Shown: positions 52,756 through 63,965 of the stretch, one piece after another | How the letters are laid out: each line of letters begins with the position of its first letter | Numbering within the stretch: the stretch's first letter is position 1 | Source: Bettongia penicillata ogilbyi | Lineage: Eukaryota > Chordata > Mammalia > Diprotodontia > Potoroidae | DNA: 64,000 nucleotides | Direction of reading: 5' to 3' | Assembly: GCA_023548195.1 (NCBI GenBank) | Contig: JAJHZJ010000082.1 | Span: forward strand, 124,001 to 188,000 | Notes under the pieces: generated by a model | What the model saw: the letters and a program-made list of their open reading frames with translations, nothing else | The model's database searches: none | Told to the model about the DNA's origin: nothing | Made by a program: the position numbers and the translations under genes

Positions 52756-52899
52756 AGGAAACAAAGTTGTAGCACCTTTTCAGTCTAAGGGAGAAAGGGA
52801 GAAAAGAATTTTTTTGGCATTACTTTAGGTCATACGCCATCCAACAGTTCTCTTCCATATCCTAACCAATCTAACCATCAACTCATTTTGAAAAGGAAT

Positions 52900-53125
52900 C
52901 AGTTAACAGTCGTACACATTTAAGTATCACTCTGAAATTTACAAACCGATTTACTCCTCGCAGCAACCATGTGAAGTAGGCAGCATAGATGTTTTTGTTC
53001 ACATTTCAAAGACAATGAAAGTGAGACTTCCATTAACTAATGTATCCCAACGACAGACTGAAAACACCAGAGCAGGAACTCAAACCAGATCTTCTGGCTT
53101 CAAGGCACGTACTCTTTCCAAAAGA
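52900..53125 (-). repeat. MIR copy
   Basis: CTGAAATTTACAAACCGATT, AGCAACCATGTGAAGTAGGC, GGAACTCAAACCAGATCTTC. Confidence 0.6.
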
Positions 53126-53284
53126 AATATTCCATAATAGTACAAATTTTCCAAAAGATTTCTCCTTTAAGAACTTATGTGGCTAGCAAGGCCTTATAAA
53201 AGTCTTAGCTCCAAAACTGTGACTTTATTTAAAAAATTAAGACATTATCATTAATAAAGTTGAAATCCTATGTCAAGTCATGTA

Positions 53285-53382
53285 AAAGTATTCATAATGC
53301 TCCTACTACATGTGAGGCATTGTACAAAGCACTGGATATCCTGAGAAAGACAAGAACCATCCTTACCCTTAACAAGGACAAG

Positions 53383-53419
<37 letters not shown>

Positions 53420-53735
53420 ATGTGTGACAATTACAAAGGAATGGTATTAGCATCAAGGGGAAATGGAAAGGGCTTCTTGTGAAAAATGGGTTTTAAGTTG
53501 AGATTTGAAGAAAGCCAGGTTAGCCAGGAGGCAGATATGAGGAGGAAGACATTTCCAAGTACGGGAACTAGCCAGTGAAAATGCATTGAATGGGGGGGGG
53601 AGTATCTTGTGCAAGGAACAGCAGAGAGGATAGTTCCTCAAATCAAAGGGCGTACGGAAAGCTGCAAGGTACAAGAAGACTGGAAAGGTACGATGGGGCC
53701 AGATTATAAAAGGCTTTAAATCTCCAAAATTAAAG
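53285..53735 (-). repeat. L2 3' part with an AC repeat
   Basis: TGCTCCTACTACATGTGAGG, TTTAAGTTGAGATTTGAAGA, AAGCCAGGTTAGCCAGGAGG, GAAGACTGGAAAGGTACGAT, TATAAAAGGCTTTAAAT. Confidence 0.75.
53384..53415. repeat. (AC)n microsatellite
   Basis: About 15 AC units inside the L2. Confidence 0.9.
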
Positions 53736-53844
53736 CTGAGATTTAAGAGACCTATTATCTTTAGCTTAAAAACTGAACCTGTATCTCCAAAATACTATAA
53801 ATAAAACCTTATAGAAATTGGATCTGCCCTTGCACACCTGGAAG

Positions 53845-53995
53845 TAATAATAATAACTTAATAGGTTTTGAAAATACTATTATCTTCATTTTACAGATGA
53901 TAAAACTGTAGTTTGGAAAGGTTAAGGGACTTGTAATATAGCACCACAGATAATAAGCAGTAGGTGTAGGATCTCTGCCTAGATTGTCTAGCTCA
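53845..53995 (-). repeat. MIR fragment
   Basis: TTATCTTCATTTTACAGATG, ATAAAACTGTAGTTTGGAAA, GGTTAAGGGACTTG. Confidence 0.65.
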
Positions 53996-54027
53996 TGGAG
54001 AATTCCTATTCAGGAAGTTGTCACAGG

Positions 54028-54150
54028 ATGGGAGAGGAAGGAGAAAGAAAGGGGGAAGGAAAAGAAGAATATACTGCAGAAAAGAAACAGAAAGAAGGTA
54101 CAGACAGAGGAGACAGGAAATGACAAAGAGGAGGAAGGGGAAAACAGATG
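54028..54150. repeat. Purine-rich tract
   Basis: GA-rich, for example GGAAGGAGAAAGAAAGGGGG. Confidence 0.8.
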
Positions 54151-55209
54151 AGGAATTTCTCTTGCAAAAAAAAAGATATTTTAAGGATACTCCTTAGATT
54201 TTTCAAAAGCAGCAGACTATGAATAAAAAAGCTACTGTGTGTCTGAGCTCCATCATCAAATAGTTCTGAAAAAGCCAAAACCCATCAGGGTAGCTTACAG
54301 ACATGTGGTGCAGACGTATAAATTACTCATGGGTTTTTTGCCTTCACTGTGCATGACTTGGCTGTCTGAAGCATATTTTACAACAGCTTAGGTTCTGACA
54401 TTGTATCATGCTCCCTTGTCCAAAACCAAGTGATTCTTTGAAACTGGCATGCCAAATGACATACAACAAAATCCCAGTAAGCTAGATTTTTTTTTCTTTA
54501 GCAAATGTCATTAAGGATTCTTTCTGCCTTCCCAATTTAAGGTTTCCTGAATCCAATCCAATCCCAGGATTAGGCTGACTCAGATAATTACCTTCAGACA
54601 GACCAATTTTCTACAACAACAGAGACCCTTTTCTGGGATCACCATATTTTGAGGCATTTGCAATCATTTCTTTCATAGCAACATATATCCCAAATCAACA
54701 TATATCATAGCAATCATATTCTGAATCAAAAGAAAAAAATTCTGCGAAAGAATAGTGAGCTTTTCTGCACCTTTGAGAGAGGTCCCTAAGCATTAGGGGC
54801 AGGAGAGATGACCCAGGGGAATGGAAGCCAAAGAATCTATTTCCAATCTAGGATCACAAGACCTCTTTAGGTGAGCTGACAAGCAAGTCAGTCCCTGTCA
54901 CTCCCAAGGGACTCTTGGGAGTGAGATGGATTGTAAGGTGAGAACCATTAAAGAGCCTCATATGATACCACTTGGGATGCCTGAAGCACTGCAGTTGCTG
55001 CTTCTCTCTCCTCATTTGTGGGTGTTGCGGCATATACTTGGAAGATGGATCTTGAAGGACGTTCATGATACTGACAGGCAAAACTCGGGCTCTTCTCTTT
55101 GAAAAAAAAAAGTTATCAACTTAGTAGTCTAAGGGCTTGCTAATATCCCTGGCCCCAAATCCCCTCTCACAGAAACAGCTTCTTCATAGGATTCTTGGTC
55201 TTCTAATCC
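54151..55209. other. Unassigned sequence
   Basis: About 1 kb. A 75-codon minus-strand frame (55081-54854) has no recognisable family. Confidence 0.4.
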
Positions 55210-55800
55210 AATTGTCCTTCATTCATCCATGTAAATAAGACAATATTTACTGAACGTTTACAGAATTCACAATCCCCCTTCACCTGGGAGAATACAAATA
55301 AGTATAAGGTAAGATTTCTGCTCTCAGAGATCTTACAGTTTAGCTGGACACACATGAAAAGTTAAATAATACAAAGAATTCTATATTGCTATCTTGCTAA
55401 GTTGTAAGTGAGTGGTACAGACAAATATTTGAGGAGCAAAGAGGACAGAGAGCTCATAGGAACCTACAGTGAAAGTGAGACAGGCCCTTGGAAATTTTCT
55501 AGCCCAGCTCTGTAATCTCATAGATTTGGAAACTTGGGTCCACAGATGTTCAATGCTTTGCTCAATATCATTCAGATAGTATATTATGAGACCTAGAATT
55601 CAAATTCATATCTTCTGATTCCAGACACAATGCTGCCCTTTCTACTGTTCTCAAGTGCCACCCACTACTCTAGTCTGGGAGTAATCAGAGAAGACTTCAT
55701 GGAGGAAGTGAGAACAAAGGGTGGCTTTGAAGGATGACTTGGGATTCACAATGGCACAGAGAAAAACCAAGGTGTAAGCAACTTCACAGAGGCTGAAATG
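55210..55800 (-). repeat. L2 copy interrupted by a MIR-type fragment
   Basis: CAATATTTACTGAACGTTTA, TCTGCTCTCAGAGATCTTAC, then after 55490-55665 the L2 resumes with AAGACTTCATGGAGGAAGTG, GGTGGCTTTGAAGGATGACT. Confidence 0.65.
55490..55665 (-). repeat. MIR-type fragment inside L2
   Basis: AGCCCAGCTCTGTAATCTCA, TGCTTTGCTCAATATCATTC, ATATCTTCTGATTCCAGACA. Confidence 0.55.
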
Positions 55801-56017
55801 CTCATGACTTGTTCATTGGATAAGTCAGGAAAAAAGCCTGCTTGGACCAGAGTCCATTTTAGGAAGTAGCGGAAGAAGGCTTGAATAGGCAGACTGGAGA
55901 CAGGCTGATGAAGCTAAACTAGGGAATTTAATTGAACTAATTAAATGAGCACCCAACTCAAAGAGTTGACATGATAAACATGGGGAAAAGTCCTTGTAAG
56001 CATTAAGACCAACTCTG

Positions 56018-56275
56018 GGGCAGCGAGGTGGCACAGTGGATAGAGTGCCAGACTTGAAGTCACGAGGATTCATCTTCTTGGGTTCAAATCTAGCTTCAGA
56101 CACTTACCAGCTCTGTAACTATGGGTAAGTCCCTTAACCCTATTTGTCTCAATTTCCTCATCTGTAAAATAAGCAGGAGAAGGTGTGGCAAACCACTCCA
56201 GTGTCTCTATCAAGGAAACCTCAAATGGGGTCATGGAGAGTCAGACACAAGTGAAAAGACTGAACAGCTGGGCTG
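56018..56275 (+). mobile_element. tRNA-derived SINE (WALLSI/SINE1-like)
   Basis: GGGGCAGCGAGGTGGCACAG, TGGATAGAGTGCCAGACTTG, TTGGGTTCAAATCTAGCTTC, GTGGCAAACCACTCCAGTGT, GAGAGTCAGACACAAGTGAA. Confidence 0.85.
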
Positions 56276-56334
56276 AATAAATATGTAACTTCTAATGGGC
56301 TCCTGCAAATGTCAAAAAAAAGTTGCTACAACCT

Positions 56335-56525
56335 AAGGACAGTATGATATTGTGGAAAGAATACTGAATTTGTAATCAGAGTACCCAGGCTCAAATTTTA
56401 GGTCTGATACTGTTTATATGACCTGAGTTAAGTCATGTTCCAACTCATGGACTCAGTTTCTTCACCTGCAAATGTGGGTATCAATCCGACCTATAAAATA
56501 TCTTCCAACCCAGGGACTAAAGGGT
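56335..56525 (+). repeat. THER/MIR-like SINE copy
   Basis: ATATTGTGGAAAGAATACTG, GACTCAGTTTCTTCACCTGC, AAATATCTTCCAACCCAGGG. Confidence 0.6.
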
Positions 56526-56929
56526 TTGCTAGATTGTGGATGAGAATTGTATGAGGTTTGTTCAGATGTATGGTGCTATCATCTGGATAAGTGGAGATTT
56601 GTGACAAAATTTCCCTCAGTGTCTTCCCTTAGCTTTGGGAATTTTCCAAGATAAGACTATTACACTATGCATATATATATATATATTTGTTATCTACATT
56701 ACCTCACCTTCCTTTTCGTTGGAGAAATAGCAAGACTATAGTGCCATGGAAAATACTGGTAATTCAATTAGTATTAAGTAAGTATGAGGGGAAAATATTA
56801 TTATTATTACATTAGCTAGAGATGGAGGGCTGTATCTTCCCTTCCCCTCTAAAAATGAATGCTTAATGAGCAGTTATGGAAAAGAATGAAGTCATCCAAC
56901 AGTAGTACTAAGAACATAACTTAGAATCA
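56526..56929. other. Unassigned sequence
   Basis: A short AT run (about 56670-56690) and no gene. Confidence 0.4.
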
Positions 56930-57110
56930 CAGAATTTTAGATCTGGGAGGAACTTTAGAGTCCAATTCAATTGTTTTAGCAAAGGACACCCAAAGGGGAG
57001 TAATTATTTGTTCAAAGTCACATCACTAGGAAATGGTAAAGATCCATTAAATCCAGGTCCTCTGACTCCCAGGGTCCATTCTGCTCCACTGGGGAGCCTC
57101 TTCCAAATGT
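56930..57110 (-). repeat. MIR-type fragment
   Basis: TCACAGAATTTTAGATCTGG, CCAGGTCCTCTGACTCCCAG, TTCTGCTCCACTGGGG. Confidence 0.65.
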
Positions 57111-57159
57111 CTACTAAGATGATACTTCTTTGGTCTCCCTTGGATATAAGACTCAATCA

Positions 57160-57220
57160 CTTCAATAGTAATAAGTCATTTATATAGTGCTTTAAAGCTT
57201 GCAAAATGCTATGCCATTTC
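57160..57220 (-). repeat. MIR end
   Basis: TCATTTATATAGTGCTTTAA, AGCTTGCAAAATGCTATGC. Confidence 0.55.
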
Positions 57221-57544
57221 AAGAGTGAGCTGTTGCTTGTTGTTTTTAAAATAGAGATCATGGAAAAGGAGACAGCCAACAGTGGAACGGTCAACAAGGC
57301 ATCTTGCCTGAAACATAACCCATCACTAGTCACGAGCTGTGTCCTTGTCACAACATATTCAATTACAAGTGATGGGGCAGCAAAAATAAAGGGGTGTTGA
57401 TGTGCTTATTTACTTACTTACTAGAAAGACATTACGTATGTCCTCTGCAGCTGTGTAGGTGCACACTTAGTCTCCAATACTGATTTTCTAAACTGCAGGC
57501 AAAATAACTCCTTGGGTTATCAATAACGAGAGAACACAGATAAT
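57221..57544. other. Unassigned sequence
   Basis: Mirror open frames (57157-57351 minus and 57206-57400 plus, 64 codons each) without motifs. Confidence 0.4.
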
Positions 57545-57730
57545 TAACCCTTGAGTGAATGGTAGCTCACAGCTTCGATGAAGGAGACCTATATTCAATT
57601 GCCATCTGATCTGGGACAAATCATATAATATCATTATCTCAGTTTCTGCATGCACACTAAAAAGATGGAATTTATAACATTCACGAAGATGTCCTGAGAA
57701 GTAAAGGTATTTTGTAAATCCCGATGATCC
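57545..57730 (+). repeat. MIR copy, diverged
   Basis: CTATATTCAATTGCCATCTG, ATCTGGGACAAATCATATAA, GTAAAGGTATTTTGTAAATC. Confidence 0.5.
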
Positions 57731-57824
57731 ATGCTGAAGATATTACTCCAGATCCTAAAAAAGTAAGGCCAGAAGAAAATAGCTAAGAAGAGCTCCTTTA
57801 TAATTAATATGTAACTTACAAATG

Positions 57825-58165
57825 TAATTCATTCAACAAACATTTATTAATCATGGACTATAATGGTGTCACACCCAAACAGAAAACAGGAACCACTAGT
57901 CCATACATGAGAATTCCTACAGGCCACATATTGACTTAGTTTTACATTTTAATATTATCTATGCTTTGCTGTATTTCATTGATTTTGTTAAAGGTTTCCT
58001 TACTTCATTTTAGTCTGGTTCGGGATACATGTAACCTGCAGGCCAGTGTTTGATACCTCTGAGATACTACATGCGAAATACTAAGTGAGATGCTAATTGG
58101 TGATACAAATTGAAAAGTGAGGCAATTTCTGTTCTCAAAGAGCTTACATTTTATTAGAATATGAG
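57825..58165 (-). repeat. L2 3'-end fragment split by a MITE
   Basis: TTCATTCAACAAACATTTAT, AATCATGGACTATA, then the MITE at 57862-58066, then GCGAAATACTAAGTGAGATG, CTGTTCTCAAAGAGCTTACA continues the antisense L2. Confidence 0.65.
57862..58066 (+). mobile_element. hAT-like MITE (GTGTCAAACTC family), copy 4
   Basis: GGTGTCACACCCAAACAGAA, GGCCACATATTGACTTAGTT, GTCTGGTTCGGGATACATGT, ending GTTTGATACCTCTG. Confidence 0.75.
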
Positions 58166-58169
58166 ACAG

Positions 58170-59057
58170 AATTATCTATAATCACAGCTTTGGTACAATG
58201 TAAAACATTTTAACAGCTAGGACACCTAAATCCTAGATATCCTCTTTCTATAATTATTTTTCATTGGTTTTTGTTCAATAAGGAAAATAACGAAGTTTCA
58301 TGCCACTTTCTCCTTTGTACTGATGATGTGATTCTATTTAAATATGAATAAATTCAAATCTTGAACTTAAATTTAACCAAATATTTATAAGCTTTAGAAA
58401 AATGTCTTAACATAACATTCATAACATTGAATAAAATAGAAGTTACATTTTCAATTGGCACCAAAGCATCATTAGAACATATCCTTGAGAAATATTCAAT
58501 GAAAATGTGCTTTGAGCAAATTTAAATTAATAAGCTTTGAAACACTGACAAGATGCTATGCTAGAGTACTTTCCAAAGGTACACCTAGTGCTACCTCAGA
58601 AAGTTCTCAGCTTATTTGAGATCTTTCTTGAACAAGGTAAAGAAAGGAACTTAAAAATTATTCATCGATCAATATTAAGTGGCATCTACCTTCTTTGGTC
58701 TGTTATAATAAGATTTAAAATGACATGAGGTAGGATTAGAGTTTTTACAGGACCTGGTTGTTGTTTTTTTTTTAATGATAAGTTAGTTTCTTGCTAGTAA
58801 TTGTCCTATCAGTAAAGGGAAGACCTTTTAAAAAATCATTAAGAGTGCCATTCAAATGACCCTTCTTAAGTCATAAACTTCGGAACTCTTTTCTTGCCTT
58901 TCTTTAATAGGTGTTCTGTGGTGGGTTAAGAATGTGTTTCAAATTGGTCTGCAGTGATAATACCAGTGTATCTAATGTACTTTCTGCTCCCATGTCTGTT
59001 CTCTGAAATTCTCGAGACTAAGCTAAATTGTGAGACCAAAGAAGGTTATATCTGAAG
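58170..59057. other. Unassigned AT-rich sequence
   Basis: No gene or firm repeat. Confidence 0.4.
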
Positions 59058-59640
59058 TTTCTTTTTTTTAAATCATTTTTATTCTGTATTTAACAAACAT
59101 CAAAATAAAATTTAGCATTTCCATATGCACAGTAGAACAAAAAAAGGATGATTGCCTAAAAATCTGCAAGTCTCTATTACATACTGCTTGCTTTTTTAAA
59201 AGGTATATAAATTCACGTTGTTATTTTCAAAGCTGTCTTGTCTGTCTTTGATTCCTTATGAATTTCCATCTGTTCTCTTCTGTACACTTTCTTTTCAATG
59301 CTTCAATGACCCTCTTTTCTTCCTTTTTTTTCTGGGCAACATTATCACTACACCCCTGTTTCCAAGTAAAAATAGAAACAAGACCTTTGTAACAAAAGTA
59401 CGTGTTTGCACAAAATGAATCTACATATTAGCCATGTCCAAAAACTCATGTTGATTTTTACATTTGAGTCCATCACCTTTTGGTTAAGAGGTAGTTTAAG
59501 TAGCATCAACAACGTGATTGTCAAACTGTGTTTGGCCTTTCTGCTCTTTCTATTTTTCCACATACCACCAAGACAGTAGGGAAGGATTTTAGTTTTCTGC
59601 CACAAGTACCCAGAGAAGATGCTTATGCCGCAAGAAAAGT
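59058..59640 (-). mobile_element. L1 3'UTR-like segment
   Basis: Begins with a T-rich run (antisense poly-A side), then TTTATTCTGTATTTAACAAA, TAGCATTTCCATATGCACAG, GATGATTGCCTAAAAATCTG, as I recall from some marsupial L1 3'UTRs. Assignment past about 59.3 kb is weaker. Confidence 0.4.
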
Positions 59641-59739
59641 TTTCTTTTCTGTCTCATTACAATACATTCTATGAGATGAGATGTTCCAACTTCCCATGAA
59701 TTCTTGTAACATGGAGTTCAACACAGTTTAGTTCACATA

Positions 59740-59880
59740 GAGTAATAGATTTGGAGTAAGAAGGGAGCTTAGCAATCACCAAATCCATTTTTCTCATAGT
59801 AGACATGAAGGAACTGAGGCTCAGAGAAGTTAAATCATGCCCAAGATCACCATGTAGATAACAGACAGAGTAGGGGGGAG
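59740..59880 (-). repeat. MIR-type fragment
   Basis: GTAATAGATTTGGAGTAAGA, ATGAAGGAACTGAGGCTCAG, AGAAGTTAAATCATGCCCAA. Confidence 0.65.
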
Positions 59881-59929
59881 TTTAGATGTTATAGATCTTA
59901 GGTATACAAAAAATAAATTAACCTAAGAG

Positions 59930-60300
59930 GTAAAGACACATATAGAATGAAAATTAATGCCTGAAACAAAATTACTTACTATAAATTAAGTCCAAAAATA
60001 AAATAGGTACTGCAATCATACTAAAATTCACAATATCAAGGAAATAAACAGGATAGAAATAAACAAGGAAACTATATTATGTTTAAAACAAGCCACAAAA
60101 ATCAATACTAAATATGTGTATTAAATGTTATAGCACATAAATTCATAAAGGAAAAGTTAACTCAATTTAAAAAGTATATAGAGAATAATTCAATCATAAA
60201 AGACTTTAATATTCCTCTCTCAGAGCTGAAAAAATCTAACAAAAAAGCTTAACAAAAAAAATATAGAACTGAAAAAACCTAGAGTACATATATTGAAAAT
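59930..60300 (+). mobile_element. Old L1 ORF2 endonuclease region, left piece
   Basis: Decayed endonuclease-region sequence (AGTTAACTCAATTTAAAAAG, AAAGACTTTAATATTCCTCT, CTCAGAGCTGAAAAAATCTA). The same region continues at 61425, so a later L1 inserted between. Confidence 0.6.
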
Positions 60301-61217
60301 ACGGCATCTTCCAAATGTGAATGATAAAATGCTTACAAGAAAAAATTATAGAGAGTTTCTTTGACAAAAGGTCTTATATCTCAAGTATATGGAGAAGTCT
60401 GATAAATCTTTTAAAAATATGAGGCATTCTCCAATTGATAAACTGTCAAAGGTTATGAACAGGCAGTCTTTGTATGAAGAAATCAAAGCTATATATATTT
60501 ATAGGAAAAAATGCTCTAAGTCGTCATTGATTACAGAAGTACAAATTAGAACAACTTTGAGATATCTCACACCTGTCAGAATGACAGAAGGGGAAAATAA
60601 TAAATGTTGGAGATGTGGAATAATCAGGACACTAATACACCATTGGTGGAACTGTGAACTGATCCAACCATTTTGGAGATCAATCTGGAATTATACCTAA
60701 AGAGTTACAAAATTGTTTGACTCAGCAAAATCACTATTAGGTCTTTTTTTCCAACATGATGAGGGGAAAAGGAAAAGGATTTATATGTTCTAAAATATTT
60801 ATAGTAGTTCTCGTGTTGGCAAAAAAAAAAGTGGAAATTGAGGTGATGCCCATCAATTGGAGAATGGCTAAAGAAGTTGTGGTATATGATTATGATGCAA
60901 TATTACTGTGCTATAAGAAATGATGAGCAGAGTGATTTTAGAAAAACATAGAAAGACTTGCATGCAGTAATAAAGAGGGAAACAAGCAGAACCAAGAGAA
61001 TATTGTATACGGTATTATTGTCCAACAGATAATTGTGAATGACTAAGTTATTCAAGTATTCAAATCAATTACAAAGGCCTTATGAAGGAAGATGCTATCT
61101 ACCTCCAGAAAAAGAATTGATAAATAGAAGGATACATAGTATGGTTTTACACATATATGTTATATGTTATATATATATACATATATATGTATATATATAC
61201 ATATATACATATATATG

Positions 61218-61297
<80 letters not shown>

Positions 61298-61424
61298 AGT
61301 TTCAAGTGATGGCCTTCTCTAGTGCAGGGTAGAGAGGAAGAGAGGGAGACAGTTCAGAAACTTAAAATGTAACAAAAAGAAATAAAATTGAATCTAAAGC
61401 TAAAAAATATGCTTATTTTTCAGG
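60301..61424 (+). mobile_element. L1 3' end nested in the older L1
   Basis: Late ORF2 from about 60345 (GTCTTATATCTCAAGTATAT, TCTCCAATTGATAAACTGTC, GGTTATGAACAGGCAGTCTT), then CACCATTGGTGGAACTGTGA, CCAACCATTTTGGAGATCAA, GCCCATCAATTGGAGAATGG and the 3'UTR with a long TA repeat, ending AACAAAAAGAAATAAAATTG. Open piece 60389-60700 (103 codons) covers the ORF2 C-terminus with a C-W-R-C-G/H-x-W-W-N-C knuckle. Other frames are broken. Confidence 0.75.
61155..61294. repeat. Long (TA)n repeat in the L1 3'UTR
   Basis: TATG/TATA units leading into an uninterrupted TA run of about 75 bp (roughly 61220-61294). It creates a spurious Tyr-Ile open frame. Confidence 0.95.
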
Positions 61425-61745
61425 ATCAAGTGGTACTTTTACAAATATGAGCCATAAAACTGTTAACAAGTATGAAACAGAAATACTAAAGTTATCTTTA
61501 TAGACTATAATGCAATAAAAAATAATAAAGGGAACACAATCAAAAAGTATAGCCTTAAATGGAGACTTAATAACGATATCCTAGGTAAAGAGTCAATAAT
61601 GAGAAAACATACCAAAATATTTCTGGAACACAGCGAAAATAGTCCTCAGGGCAAAAATTTTCATCTCTGAGAATATTTATTAACAAAAACAAAAAAGGAT
61701 TAATGAACTGAATATACAATTTTAAAATTTTCAACAAATAATGTT
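61425..61745 (+). mobile_element. Old L1 ORF2 endonuclease region, right piece
   Basis: GATCAAGTGGTACTTTTACA, ATGAGAAAACATACCAAAAT, AATAGTCCTCAGGGCAAAAA, TTATTAACAAAAACAAAAAA, GGATTAATGAACTGAATAT, in the expected order downstream of the piece at 59930. Confidence 0.65.
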
Positions 61746-63059
61746 TTAAATTCTAGGACTGACTCTAGAATTACGTAAAAATGGAAATATTACCACCACA
61801 ACTTATACTCAAACGGTGCCTTATGTTTTTTCAGGGGTAAACAAATGACTGTAACTCATGAACTTCAGCGCCAACCGAATCTACACAGCCCCATGATTAC
61901 ACGAAATGAAAATTTACTATTACATGTGGGGTTAAGGCAACTGGAACAATGCATGTTCCTGTCAACTGACTTTTATTTTATGAAACACTTCACTTGGAAC
62001 AATGCTATGACTTTCTAGCAAATCTGTAAATGAAATTGCCATAAATAATATAAATGGAATTCTCTTCACTTTTTTTAAATTGGTGAAAATATTTTGAGGT
62101 AGTAGTTTGAAAATCTATGCAAAAATTGTAACTTTATCTTAGTTCATTCTAATAAGTGAACCTAATTTACCCTTCAGGAAGGAAATTACACAGAATTAAG
62201 TAATAAAAATAAATATTTCAATTCACATAAAATTGAGTTGCGTGACCAATGTAAAATTCTAAAAGAAATGAAAAGGCTTTTACAAAACTCTAACAGATCA
62301 GGACGTTCCCTTTATTCCTCAAAGCAGCACTTAAGGAAATACATTTCTTATTCACAAAACTGGACATTCTTTTTCAAGCCTTAGCTTTGGTGCACACATT
62401 AAGCATTTGGAAGAATGTAAAATAAAGTCATATTGGAGACTTAACTGACATATGTGTCTACTAGTTTTATATTCTCCAATTCAATTATTATAGAGGTCTG
62501 ATTTAAGTCTCATATAGTAGCGGTGGCTTTTCTAAAAAATGCATAAATCATCAACTACTATGAATCAAATATAAGCTTCCTATCATATTACCCAGCACAG
62601 TTATTTAGCCATAAATATATCATATGTAATTTAAATCACATACCAATAATATGGTTCCACATGGCAGACTACTTAACCCTTTGTCTTTAAGCAAGATTTA
62701 CATTTAGTTTAATCAAAATTATAAATTTGTGAATGGTCCTGATTAATGTTTATAGCGATTTTAAGCCTCTAGAAATGGGATGTATAGAATTTTGTGCTAC
62801 TGAAGAGAAAAAATCTGTGACTGAAGTTTTTGACTTAGACGCTTAGAAAGCTTATCTATTCACGAATTAAATGTAATACTCCTATCAGATTTCCCTTCCC
62901 TGTTTGGCTAATAACTTTTCTGTGTCTCTTTATTTTAGCTTACAGTACTAGAACTAGAACAATAAAAGAAAGAAAATATTTAGCTAACCCTAGATGGAAC
63001 ACAATTCAATGCTCTGTCTTATAATACCAAACGTATTCAAGCAAACATTCCAAGTAGCC
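61746..63059. other. Unassigned AT-rich sequence
   Basis: 1.3 kb without gene or recognised repeat. Confidence 0.4.
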
Positions 63060-63109
63060 TGAGCATCAACGTTATTTGATTACACTGTCTCCACACCAGT
63101 GAAACCAGT

Positions 63110-63380
63110 AAAAGTAAGTTCTGTCATCAGTAAAAGGAAGGTATTAGACTAGATCAGGGGTGTCAAAACTCAAATAGAAAGGGATCCCTGTAAGTCACAT
63201 GTTGACTTAGAAAACCATAAATTAACATTATCTATGTTGCACTTTATTGTTATGTCTTTTGTTAAACATTTTCCAATTGCATTTTAATATGGATCATGTG
63301 GCTCTCAGGACTTTTGCTGGCCACAAGGCAGCACATGTGACACCTCTGGGCTGGATGAACTTTCAACTCAGAAATTTTAT
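63110..63380 (+). repeat. THER-like SINE end split by a MITE
   Basis: GTCATCAGTAAAAGGAAGGT and ATTAGACTAGAT run up to 63154, and GATGAACTTTCAACTC resumes after 63348. This matches the TTGGACTAGATGACCT motif of THER-type SINEs cut in the middle. Confidence 0.55.
63155..63348 (+). mobile_element. hAT-like MITE (GTGTCAAACTC family), copy 5
   Basis: Inverted ends CAGGGGTGTCA and TGACACCTCTG, flanked by 8-bp near-duplicates GACTAGAT (63147-63154) and GGCTGGAT (63349-63356), 6 of 8 identical. This is the clearest boundary definition of the family. Confidence 0.8.
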
Positions 63381-63454
63381 TAAATTTTCTTAATGGTGTA
63401 TTTCAAACTGTGCCTGCTTGGCCCCATTACTGAGAAGCAGAAACCAGCTGCATA

Positions 63455-63660
63455 GAAGGAAAAACTTCCTAAAAATTAGTTAAATAAAAAATGGAATAAG
63501 CTATCTTACAAGACACTGGAGGCCCCCTCCCTATAGTTTCATCAAGCAAAGGTTGATTGAGCATTTGTAGGACATTTTTAAAGAGGACTCTTGTTCAGGT
63601 ATGGGCTGGAATAGGTGGACTCTGGGGTCCTTTCCAACTCTGACATTCTGTAAAAAGAAT
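63455..63660 (+). repeat. CR1/L3 3'-end fragment
   Basis: AAGGAAAAACTTCCTAAAAA, AATGGAATAAGCTATCTTAC, TTGTTCAGGTATGGGCTGGA and CCTTTCCAACTCTGACATTC, in the order known for CR1/L3 3' ends. Confidence 0.75.
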
Positions 63661-63739
63661 AAAGGAAGAAGCAAACATGCTTGAGTGAGTTCTTTGTTTT
63701 CACTTGGGACTCTCTTTTGAAACACTATGAATTAAAATA

Positions 63740-63850
63740 CTAACTGAATCACAGGATTTAAAGCTGAAGGGGTCTTAGAGATCACTTTAACAATGTCTCT
63801 CATCTTACTGATGGGAACCCCGAAACCCAGAGAAGTAAGCACTTTCCTTA
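63740..63850 (-). repeat. MIR-type fragment
   Basis: AATCACAGGATTTAAAGCTG, AAGGGGTCTTAGAGATCAC, GGAACCCCGAAACCCAGAG. Confidence 0.6.
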
Positions 63851-63854
63851 AATT

Positions 63855-63965
63855 ATAAACTCCTGAAGGACAGGAATTGTTTTTTTGCATCTTTTTCTCC
63901 TTAGCACTTAGCACAGTGCAGGAGACATTCTAGGGGCTTAATAAATGCTTACTGAATTGTTGAAG
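63855..63965 (+). repeat. L2 3' tail
   Basis: CTCCTGAAGGACAGGAATTG, CCTTAGCACTTAGCACAGTG, GGGGCTTAATAAATGCTTAC. Confidence 0.8.

Noticed and set aside
61039..61332. 97-codon frame rich in Tyr-Ile
   Set aside because: Encoded by the TA microsatellite in an L1 3'UTR.
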